64,000 nucleotides of DNA from CAYJPA01 sp964371945. GTDB lineage: Bacteria > Chloroflexota > Chloroflexia > Thermomicrobiales > UBA6265. Positions 7,907-14,768 of the stretch are shown here, one piece after another. Under the pieces are notes generated by a model that worked only from the letters and a program-made list of their open reading frames with translations, was not told the origin of the DNA and did not search any database. Position numbers and translations under genes: made by a program. Position 1 is the first letter of the stretch, and each line of letters opens with the position of its first letter. The stretch lies in the NCBI GenBank assembly GCA_964371945.1, contig CAYJPA010000018.1, forward strand, positions 1-64,000, read 5' to 3'.

Positions 7907-8416
7907 TCACACTATACGATCTGCCCGTATGAGGAGAGCCAAATCGGGATCGGGCGGCGGGGGGTTGTCGGCGTGATGCTCGATGAGCCAGCACGTTCGT
8001 TCCGAACAGCCGAGCCGCGCGGCCCATTCCGCGCCGAGCCTGGGGTGATGGACGGTCAAGGCAAGACCCAATCGCCACTTCGGAGACGGCAGGCGCGCAA
8101 GCCGTACGAGAACGCGTGGTGCAGTGCTCTCGAGCAGAACGGACACCGTCCGATCGATGAGGCGAACGCGGCCGCAAAGCGCGGCCTTGCCCAGATCGTG
8201 CAGCAAACCCGCGACCAGCAAATCTCGATCTGTCACGTCCTCGGCAACGAGCCAACGATAGACGGCGCACAAGTGCGACTGATCGTATGCCGGGAGTCTG
8301 GCGAACGCGTTCTGCTGATCCTTGGTGAGCGCTTGACTGAGGATGGCATTGTAGTCCGCGGGTCTCGGTGGACGAAAGCCGCGAATTCCCTGTTTGAACC
8401 GGCCGAGCGCGGACAT
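7907..8416 (-). CDS. HD-domain hydrolase-like protein
   Basis: A 169-residue protein with an HD metal-binding core: H48, the doublet H73-D74 in GLLHDLGKA, and later histidines in LTVHHPRLGAEW and LIEHHADN. HD proteins are metal-dependent phosphohydrolases, often acting on nucleotides. The substrate is not predictable here. The start chosen is the ATG of MSALGRFKQG, which has AGGCGG upstream; a longer frame reaches 8506 but would overlap the upstream M50 gene. It lies between that M50 protease and scpA, a neighbourhood I recall from other Chloroflexota but cannot verify. Confidence 0.8.
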   Translation of the reverse strand: MSALGRFKQGIRGFRPPRPADYNAILSQALTKDQQNAFARLPAYDQSHLCAVYRWLVAEDVTDRDLLVAGLLHDLGKAALCGRVRLIDRTVSVLLESTAPRVLVRLARLPSPKWRLGLALTVHHPRLGAEWAARLGCSERTCWLIEHHADNPPPPDPDLALLIRADRIV

Positions 8417-8430
8417 CCGTCGCCGTCCGC

Positions 8431-9207
8431 CTAGAAGAGGATGCGGATGAGGAGTTGTTGCAGTGGGGCGGTCATTTCGTAGGTGATAGAGGGGAGGTTC
8501 AGCCAATCGGTTACGAAGAAAAGGCCAAACAGGATCATGAAACCATAGCGCTCGAGCGGCGCCAGAATGGGATACCAGAAACTGGGCAGAAGGCCGAGCA
8601 GTATCTTGTGGCCGTCCAGCGGCGGAATCGGAATCATGTTGAACGACGCGAGCAGGATGTTAACCCAAGCGTAGAGGATTACAAAAACCTCTAGCGGGGA
8701 GTAGTTTTCGATCTGAAAGCCCCCGGCGATCAACTGGAAGTCACGAAGACCCAATCCCAATCCACGGATCAAAGCGGCGGCTGCAAGTGCCTGGGCCAAA
8801 TTGGAGAGGGGTCCTGCGACGGCAACGACCGCCATCGCTCGTTTGCGGCCGTCAACGCCCTTACCTAGGACCCCACTCTGCAACCGGTTCGGGTTGACAG
8901 GTACTGGTTTGCCCCAACCGATGAACCCAAAACCAAGCGAGATCATTACCATGCCGAAAAAGCCATATGGCTCAAAATGCGACGCGGGATTCAGAGTGAT
9001 CCTGCCGAGATCACGCGCGGTCGAGTCACCCAAGCGCCAGGCGGTGTAGGCATGCATGAATTCATGCACAGCGGTCGCTATCACGAACGACGCTAGAAAC
9101 GAAACAATGATCTCGCCCGGCGGTAAGCTGTGACCACCAACGACTTGCAGCGCGAGCACCAGCAAAAGAAACAGGAAGATCCCCGATTGAGGATCTCCCC
9201 GGTTCAC
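8431..9207 (-). CDS. Site-2 protease (M50B, no CBS)
   Basis: A 258-residue polytopic membrane metalloprotease. The HEFMH zinc motif is at residues 48-52, followed by ARDLGRITLNPASH, the GWGKPVPVNP loop characteristic of this compact M50B subgroup, and NMIPIPPLDGHK carrying the third ligand Asp near the C-terminus. At least four hydrophobic segments are visible. The start is inferred as GTG at 9205-9207, because the frame further upstream runs into the coding sequence of the ABC ATPase. It is the second M50 protease in this window and lacks the CBS pair of the first. Substrate unknown. Confidence 0.85.
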   Translation of the reverse strand: MNRGDPQSGIFLFLLLVLALQVVGGHSLPPGEIIVSFLASFVIATAVHEFMHAYTAWRLGDSTARDLGRITLNPASHFEPYGFFGMVMISLGFGFIGWGKPVPVNPNRLQSGVLGKGVDGRKRAMAVVAVAGPLSNLAQALAAAALIRGLGLGLRDFQLIAGGFQIENYSPLEVFVILYAWVNILLASFNMIPIPPLDGHKILLGLLPSFWYPILAPLERYGFMILFGLFFVTDWLNLPSITYEMTAPLQQLLIRILF

Positions 9208-9242
9208 AAAGCCAAGTTGTCGCGGATCGCGCCCGTTGATCG

Positions 9243-10286
9243 CTACGCTCCCGATCCTGGATAGAGGTGACAGGCGACATAGTGACCTCTGCCCTGATCG
9301 GCAAAGATCGGGTCGATCTGCTTGCAGACATCCATCACATACGGACAGCGCGTGTGGAAATGGCAACCGGACGGCGGATTGATCGGACTCGGCACGTCAC
9401 CGGTCAAAATGATGCGCTCGCGCCGTTTTTCGATGATCGGATCGGGAATCGGCACCGCGGACAGAAGCGCCTTCGTGTATGGGTGAAGCGGCTCGGCATA
9501 AAGCTCATTCCGGCCGGCCATTTCGACGATCTTGCCGAGGTACATCACGGCGACGCGGTCGGAAATGTGCTTAACCACTGAGAGGTCGTGGGCGATGAAG
9601 AGATAGGTCAGCCCGAACTGCTCCTGGAGATCTTCGAGCAGGTTGACGATCTGCGCTTGAATCGACACGTCCAGCGCGGAAACCGGCTCGTCCGCGACGA
9701 TGAAGTCCGGATTCGCCGCGAGCGCGCGGGCGATACCAATGCGCTGCCGCTGACCTCCGGAGAACTCGTGCGGGTAGCGATTGGCGAAGTAGGGATTGAG
9801 ACCGACCGTTTGCAGCAGCTCCTGCACGCGCTGGTTGCGTTCACCCTTGCTCACCAGCCCGTGGATCTGCATCGGCTCGGAGACGATGTTGCCGACCGTC
9901 ATGCGCGGGTTGAGCGACGCATACGGGTCCTGGAAGATCATCTGGAGGTGACGTCGCATCCGGCGCATATCGCCGCCGTCGAGCTTCGTCAGATCCTTGC
10001 CCTTGAAGATGACCTCGCCCGATGTTGGCTTGTAGAGCTGGAGAATCGCGCGGCCGGTGGTCGACTTGCCGCAGCCGGATTCGCCCACGAGACCCAGCGT
10101 TTCGCCCTTCTTGACCTCGAACGAGATGCCGTCGACGGCTTGCACCGCGCCGACTTTACGCTGAAAGATGATGCCCTGGGTCAGCGGGAAGTGCATGACC
10201 AGATTATTGACCTGAAGGAGCGGACCCTCGTCACCGCTCGTACTTGGCGTTGGCCGCGTGTGTCGATCGACCGTGGTGGAAGACAT
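9243..10286 (-). CDS. Peptide ABC transporter ATPase, DppF/OppF type
   Basis: A 347-residue ATPase with Walker A GESGCGKST, the signature FSGGQRQRIGIARAL, Walker B FIVADEPVSALDVS and the switch His in IAHDLSVV. The C-terminal oligopeptide-transporter extension (PSPINPPSGCHFHTRCPY) contains conserved cysteines that in DppF/DppD relatives bind a [4Fe-4S] cluster. It starts one base inside the stop of the upstream DppD-type gene (TAATG). No permease or binding protein is adjacent, so it must serve permeases elsewhere, possibly those at 19.6-21.6 kb. Confidence 0.92.
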   Translation of the reverse strand: MSSTTVDRHTRPTPSTSGDEGPLLQVNNLVMHFPLTQGIIFQRKVGAVQAVDGISFEVKKGETLGLVGESGCGKSTTGRAILQLYKPTSGEVIFKGKDLTKLDGGDMRRMRRHLQMIFQDPYASLNPRMTVGNIVSEPMQIHGLVSKGERNQRVQELLQTVGLNPYFANRYPHEFSGGQRQRIGIARALAANPDFIVADEPVSALDVSIQAQIVNLLEDLQEQFGLTYLFIAHDLSVVKHISDRVAVMYLGKIVEMAGRNELYAEPLHPYTKALLSAVPIPDPIIEKRRERIILTGDVPSPINPPSGCHFHTRCPYVMDVCKQIDPIFADQGRGHYVACHLYPGSGA

Positions 10287-11401
10287 TAGTTAGCCCCCCT
10301 TTCAGCCCGATTTGCAGCGTCGAGATCGGACTGCACTAGTCGATCGGCGGTGATCGTCGCGTCAGATTCCTTACTGACTTCTTCCCAGAACCAGCACGCC
10401 GAATGATGGCCGGGCGCAACCTCGAGGAGCGGCGGGCGCTTCTGCTCGCATTTCTCACGCGCGAAATTACAGCGCGGAACGAAGGGGCACATGTCCGGAA
10501 GATCGATGAGATCCGGTGGTAAGCCCCGGATCGGTTCGAGCTTCGATTTTTCGGCGGCATCTAGGCGAGGAATCGACTTCATCAGGCCGACCGTGTATGG
10601 ATGCCGCGGATTGCCGAAGATCTCCTCGGTCGAAGCTGCTTCGACGATGTGTCCCGCGTACATGACTTGAACTCGGTCGGCCATGCCGGCGACCACGCCC
10701 ATCGAGTGGGTGATCATGATCACGCCGGTATCGCGCTCGCTTTGGAGCGTGCGCATGAGATCGAGGATTTGGGCCTGAATCGTTACGTCGAGCGCGGTGG
10801 TCGGCTCGTCCGCAATGATCAGCTTGGGATTACAAGAAAGCGCCATCGCGATCATCACGCGCTGGCGCATACCGCCTGAAAATTGGTGCGGGTATTGGTC
10901 GATGCGCTCATCCGCGTTCGGGATGCCGACCATCTGCAGCAGTTCAATCGAGCGCGTGCGCGCCTGATCTTTGCTCATGCCGAGGTGGAGTTGGAGCGCC
11001 TCGCTGATCTGGCGGTTGATCGTGAGCACCGGGTTCAACGAGGTCATCGGGTCCTGGAAGATCATCGCGATCTCGTGACCGCGGATTTGGCGCACCTCAT
11101 TGTCGGACATCTGGAGCACATCTTGGCCGTTGAAGAGAATCTCGCCCGAGACGATCTTGCCGGGAGGGCTGGGGATCAATCGCATGATCGAGAGTCCGGT
11201 CATGCTCTTGCCGCAGCCTGATTCACCCACGACGCCTAGCGTCTCGCCCGGCATGACATAGAAAGAAACGTCGTCGACCGCGCGCACGACACCATCCTGA
11301 GTGAAGAACTGCGTGCTGAGGTTCTTGACTTCAAGGAGAGGACGGCCGCTTAATTTGCCGGCCGTGGCGCCTTGGGTCGTGGTCTGAGCGCTTACCGCCA
11401 T
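10286..11401 (-). CDS. Peptide ABC transporter ATPase, DppD/OppD type
   Basis: A 371-residue ATPase: Walker A GESGCGKSM, signature FSGGMRQRVMIAMAL, Walker B LIIADEPTTALDVT, switch His in ITHSMGVV, then the oligopeptide C-terminal domain with cysteines in CPFVPRCNFAREKC. An AAGGGAGC ribosome-binding site precedes the ATG. It is the first gene of the minus-strand run that continues through the second ATPase, M50, HD, scpA and scpB. It duplicates in type the ATPase at 21586-22668 on the plus strand. Confidence 0.92.
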   Translation of the reverse strand: MAVSAQTTTQGATAGKLSGRPLLEVKNLSTQFFTQDGVVRAVDDVSFYVMPGETLGVVGESGCGKSMTGLSIMRLIPSPPGKIVSGEILFNGQDVLQMSDNEVRQIRGHEIAMIFQDPMTSLNPVLTINRQISEALQLHLGMSKDQARTRSIELLQMVGIPNADERIDQYPHQFSGGMRQRVMIAMALSCNPKLIIADEPTTALDVTIQAQILDLMRTLQSERDTGVIMITHSMGVVAGMADRVQVMYAGHIVEAASTEEIFGNPRHPYTVGLMKSIPRLDAAEKSKLEPIRGLPPDLIDLPDMCPFVPRCNFAREKCEQKRPPLLEVAPGHHSACWFWEEVSKESDATITADRLVQSDLDAANRAERGAN

Positions 11402-11757
11402 GCGTGCTCCCTTTAGGTGATCAACACCCCGGACGGTGGAACGAAACCACCGGGCTCGAAATAGAACATCCTTGAAAAATGCGGCGCCTCGTTCGCATTC
11501 CGTCCTAATGGATTCGTCCAGACACGGCGCTCACCCTTGAGTGATGGATCTGAACCGCGTTCTGGCTATCCTTCTTCGCACTTGGCTGACATCGCCCGCA
11601 GGATAGCATACCCAAAAAAAGAGCAACAACGGGGTGTTGGTGCAAAGCGCACATCAATTCGGTGCAGGCGTTGTGAATAGGTATCGCCCGAGTCGTTCAC
11701 CGGATACACTGTTTTGGCAGGCAGCGATCGAGTTGAAGCGCGTTCGAATGGAACGGA
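11402..11757. other. Divergent intergenic region between dppD-type gene and dprA
   Basis: 356 bases with no convincing coding frame. It separates two divergent genes and should hold both promoters. A candidate minus-strand promoter is annotated separately at 11600-11629; a GGTGG/CCACC hairpin lies in the resulting leader near 11438-11455. No clear promoter for dprA was identified. Confidence 0.45.
11600..11629 (-). promoter_or_regulatory. Candidate promoter for the orphan ATPase operon
   Basis: On the minus strand, TTGTTG (11624-11629), an 18-base spacer containing a T tract, and an extended -10 TGC-TATCCT (11600-11605). It would give a leader of about 190 bases to the ATG at 11401. Confidence 0.4.
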
Positions 11758-12855
11758 ATGACGTTGGACCAGAGCGATCAGCGTAAGTTTTGGGTGGGCT
11801 TCAGTAAAACCAACTACATCGGCCCGACTCGTTTGCGGCTGCTGATCGAGCGGTTCGGAGACGTAGAACAGGCCTGGAACGCCCCGACGTCCGCGCTTCG
11901 AACCGTGCTCGATGAGCGAACGACCGAAAGTCTGGTGAAGACACGCGGACGCCTGTCACTCGACGCCGAGATGGAACGGATCGATCGCGGCGGCATCCAG
12001 GTAATCACGATCGCCGATCCCATTTATCCGCGGTTACTGAAGCTGATCCCCGCACCGCCTCCGGTGTTCTACCTCCGGGGAACGCTGCTCCCCGAGGACG
12101 ACCTCGCGATCGCGATGGTCGGAACTCGCCGTTCGACCAGCTACGGCCGCGAGGTGACATCGCGAATTGCGACCGGGTTGGCGGAAGCGGGCGTGACGGT
12201 TGTTTCCGGGTTGGCGCGCGGAATCGACGGCGCCGCGCATCATGCGGCGTTGAAAGCGGGAGGCCGCACATTCGCGGTGCTCGGCAGCGGGGTCGACATC
12301 ATTTATCCGTCGGAGCACGAAGGACTCGCGAGGCAGATCATCGAGAACGGCGCACTGATCTCCGATTACGCACCCGGCCGCAAACCGGACGCGCCGAACT
12401 TTCCCGCCCGGAACCGGATCATCTCAGGGTTGAGTTTGGGTGTTGTCGTGATTGAAGCGCCGGCGCGCTCCGGCGCGTTGATTACGGTCGATTTCGCGGC
12501 CGATCAGGGTCGGGAGGTCTTCGTGGTGCCCGGCAGCGTGCTCTCGGACAACAGCGCGGGTTGCCTGCGGTTGCTCCGTGACGGCGCACGAGTTGTGGCG
12601 AGCGCGGACGACATCCTCGAAGACCTTCATATTGGGGAGCGTCGCGAGCATGCGGCCGTCCAACAGGCTCTGCCACTCACTGACTCCGAACGCCGGCTCA
12701 TGAACCACATCAGCGGCGACCCGCAGCACATCGACGAGATCATCGCCGCGGCCAACATCGCCGTCTCCGAGGGCCTGGCGCTGATCTCGATGCTCGAGTT
12801 GAAGGGGATCGTGCGGGATGCGGGGTCGCGGCACTATGTGCGTGCAGGTAAGTGA
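11758..12855 (+). CDS. dprA: DNA processing protein DprA/Smf
   Basis: A 365-residue protein that loads RecA onto incoming single-stranded DNA during transformation. The Rossmann-like core spans about 115-285 with MVGTRRSTSYG (120-130), VVSGLARGIDGAAHHAAL, FAVLGSGVDIIYP, FPARNRIISGLS and GALITVDFA, all hallmark DprA motifs. An N-terminal helical SAM-like part (1-60) and a C-terminal winged-helix region (about 300-362) complete the usual three-part layout. The start ATG lies in GGAACGGAATG with a weak ribosome-binding site. No other competence gene is nearby. Confidence 0.93.
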   Translation: MTLDQSDQRKFWVGFSKTNYIGPTRLRLLIERFGDVEQAWNAPTSALRTVLDERTTESLVKTRGRLSLDAEMERIDRGGIQVITIADPIYPRLLKLIPAPPPVFYLRGTLLPEDDLAIAMVGTRRSTSYGREVTSRIATGLAEAGVTVVSGLARGIDGAAHHAALKAGGRTFAVLGSGVDIIYPSEHEGLARQIIENGALISDYAPGRKPDAPNFPARNRIISGLSLGVVVIEAPARSGALITVDFAADQGREVFVVPGSVLSDNSAGCLRLLRDGARVVASADDILEDLHIGERREHAAVQQALPLTDSERRLMNHISGDPQHIDEIIAAANIAVSEGLALISMLELKGIVRDAGSRHYVRAGK

Positions 12856-12910
12856 CTCCTTGAATGTAAAGAGCTTATGCGCCAGCGTTACCGCCAATAT
12901 CGGTTGGATG

Positions 12911-12942
12911 TTTCCAAGAAGTAAAGCGGCTGCTACAATTGT
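12911..12942 (+). promoter_or_regulatory. Toxin-antitoxin promoter with overlapping palindrome
   Basis: TTTCCA (12911-12916), a 17-base spacer ending TGC, and TACAAT (12934-12939) form an extended -10 promoter. The perfect palindrome ACAATTGT (12935-12942) overlaps the -10, a plausible operator for autorepression by the AbrB-type antitoxin 45 bases downstream. Confidence 0.45.
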
Positions 12943-12984
12943 TTACCAGGAAGTAGGCATTTGAAGGTGAAAGGATGATTCGGG

Positions 12985-13260
12985 ATGGCGATTGTCCAGG
13001 CAAAGTTGAGCAGTAAGAACCAAGTGACAATCCCAGCGAGCGTTCGTAAGACGCTGGGTGTGGGAGCGTTTGATCGCGTGAACTTTGTGACCGAAGGAGG
13101 CAAGGTGTCGGTCGAACCTGTGAAGCTCACACTTGCCGATATACGCCAGGCGATTCCCGCGCTGAGACGAAATGGAGTTCCGGTTGAGGAGCCCTCATTG
13201 GAAGAGCTGATGGATATGGACGGTGAAGCAGAACGGATCAACGCCCTTGGAGATGCGTGA
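12985..13260 (+). CDS. AbrB/MazE-type antitoxin
   Basis: A 91-residue protein whose first 45 residues are a SpoVT/AbrB swapped-hairpin DNA-binding domain (KLSSKNQVTIPASVRKTLGV, then VNFVTEGGKVSVEPV). The C-terminal half, with EEPSLEELMDMDGE, is acidic and would wrap the toxin. It overlaps the PIN toxin gene by TGATG (13258-13262), which points to translational coupling in a type II toxin-antitoxin pair. Confidence 0.88.
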   Translation: MAIVQAKLSSKNQVTIPASVRKTLGVGAFDRVNFVTEGGKVSVEPVKLTLADIRQAIPALRRNGVPVEEPSLEELMDMDGEAERINALGDA

Positions 13261-13703
13261 TGCTATTCCTGGACGCAAACTATTTTTTGAGGTTCCTTAC
13301 GGATAGCGACCTTCCGAAAACCATTGAGATGACAAATACTGCAAATCAGCTCTTTGCTGCAATTGAAGCGGGCGACGTGCAAGTGACGACTAATGAGGTA
13401 GTCATACACGAGGTCGCATACACGTTGACCTCAAAGAACAGCTACGGTGTTTCGCCTGAGGTTGTCGCAGAGCGCCTGGCGGTCATCCTCCGACTTGCAG
13501 GATTCCGATTTCCTGCTGGTACAAAGCAGCGGTGCCTGCGTGCGCTGGAAGTATGGTCATCGTTTCCAACGATCGGATTTGCAGATGCATTGATGGTGGC
13601 AACTGTCGAGAACTCAGAGATCAAGTTAGCCACGTTTGATTCTCACTTCAGGAGCATTCCCAATATTGCACTCTGGGATCCTGAAACTCTTTCTACGTCT
13701 TAA
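13260..13703 (+). CDS. PIN-domain toxin (VapC-like RNase)
   Basis: A 147-residue PIN protein. The first acidic residue is in FLDANYFLRFL, the middle Glu in NEVVIHEVAYTL, and the later acidic residues in IGFADALMVATVE and LATFDSHF, matching the four-acid Mg-dependent RNase centre. Related toxins cut tRNA or rRNA. The ATG at 13260 overlaps the antitoxin stop; a GTG three bases earlier is also possible. The pair is followed on the other strand by a decayed gene, an accessory-type neighbourhood. Confidence 0.87.
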   Translation: MLFLDANYFLRFLTDSDLPKTIEMTNTANQLFAAIEAGDVQVTTNEVVIHEVAYTLTSKNSYGVSPEVVAERLAVILRLAGFRFPAGTKQRCLRALEVWSSFPTIGFADALMVATVENSEIKLATFDSHFRSIPNIALWDPETLSTS

Positions 13704-13717
13704 CCTTTTGGATTTGG

Positions 13718-14202
13718 TTATCCGGCCGTGAACTTGATCCACGAGTTGGCGGTGCCGGAGGCGCTGGCCGAGGGAAGTGGGCCGTCGCCGACAGGAGCGA
13801 CCTCGACGATGACCGGCAGCGAGCCGTCACGGGCCGGCCGTAGACGGCGATTTTCATCTGGACATTTAAGTCGGTACCGACCAATGCCTTTGAGGTTCTG
13901 AACTCGACATCGTAGCCCTCGTCGAAGTCGGCCGCGATATCGATCAGCTTGCCACTGACACGGGGAGGAAGTGTCACGGTCAATCGAATCTAGTCCGTGG
14001 CCGACTTCAACATTTCGGGTGGACTGGAAATGTAAACATGCACCTTCTGCCCGGTGATCCGCGGAACCGGATCGGCCCGGCACCAACTCCGAGCCGCCTC
14101 TGTTGAGTCGGAAGTGCGAAAACCGACGGTTGCGGCGAGAAAACCCCCGCCAAGAAGGCGAGGCGCGTGCCGGCGGGAGATTCCAGGCGGTGTGGTCGAC
14201 AT
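13718..14202 (-). pseudogene. Decayed Tat-exported protein gene
   Basis: An ATG at 14202 opens a frame with a signal-like N-terminus (ISRRHAPRLLGGGFLAATVG). It hits TAG at 13990-13992, then continues in the same frame through TLPPRVSGKLIDIAADFDEG and FRTSKALVGTDLNVQMKIAVYGRP. Near 13831-13840, in a GGCCGGCCC run, the protein-like sequence switches frame and continues as ARDGSLPVIVEVAP to NSWIKFTAG and TAA at 13718-13720. Two lesions make this a pseudogene, although a sequencing error could explain the frameshift. The intact protein would be about 160 residues and secreted, with an unknown beta-rich domain. Confidence 0.6.
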
Positions 14203-14634
14203 TCGAGTCTGTCCGTGTTCGAGCATATCGGGTTTCAAAGGTGAGAAGATCGTAGGGGAGGTCAGACAAGAGGGGCATGACCGAAGGGTCAGGACCATGA
14301 CTCAGGACGGGAGCACCGGCATAGGAAATTCGGGCGGTCCGGCACTCTTCAGCTGTGGCAAGCCGCGATCTGGAGTGGCTATGTCTCAATACTGAGCTCG
14401 GCGCGGATTTGACCCGCGGCCATATCATTCGTTCTTGACGCAAATCTGGAGAAGGCGACATAACGTATACCAGTCGATGCGTTCGATAAATGGCATTGAT
14501 TGGAAATGAGCGTACGTTCGCAACATACTTGAATCCGCTATTGGAGATTTGGCCAGGACCAGGAACGAAGTGAATTGATAAGCGCCACTTCGAATCAACT
14601 CGACAAACTGGTCCCTCGATTGCTCGTTTGCGGC
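14203..14634. other. Gap of about 430 bases upstream of the topA promoter
   Basis: No supportable gene. Open frames here on either strand lack ribosome-binding sites and protein-like composition. Possibly remnants of the decayed locus next to it. Confidence 0.4.
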
Positions 14635-14674
14635 TTGACACGCTTCCGTACCCTGGCTAGTGTTGAAGCCAGGG
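14635..14674 (+). promoter_or_regulatory. topA promoter with operator-like inverted repeat
   Basis: TTGACA (14635-14640), exactly 17 bases, then TAGTGT (14658-14663). A perfect inverted repeat CCCTGGCT-N8-AGCCAGGG (14651-14658 / 14667-14674) encloses the -10 and the expected start of transcription near 14670, a classic position for a repressor site. The same repeat would also fold as a hairpin only if transcription began upstream of it. Confidence 0.6.
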
Positions 14675-14718
14675 ACTGATTCCCCTGTTCGATCATTTCA
14701 ACGATCATTCCGTCGCAC

Positions 14719-14753
14719 GTGATCTCCACCGCGAGTGGAATCACTTTTTTCTT
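14719..14753 (+). terminator. Intrinsic terminator/attenuator in the topA leader
   Basis: GTGATCTCCAC and GTGGAATCAC (14719-14743) form a stem with one bulged base and a CGCGA loop, followed by TTTTTT. It lies about 50 bases after the predicted transcription start and 16 bases before the topA ATG, with no plus-strand gene upstream to terminate, so it may attenuate topA itself. Confidence 0.6.
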
Positions 14754-14768
14754 ATATACAGGTAACCC

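Noticed and set aside
13718..14641. 307-codon minus-strand frame read as one protein
   Set aside because: Only its last 40 or so codons look like protein. They belong to the 3' part of the decayed secreted-protein gene; the rest is noncoding-like.
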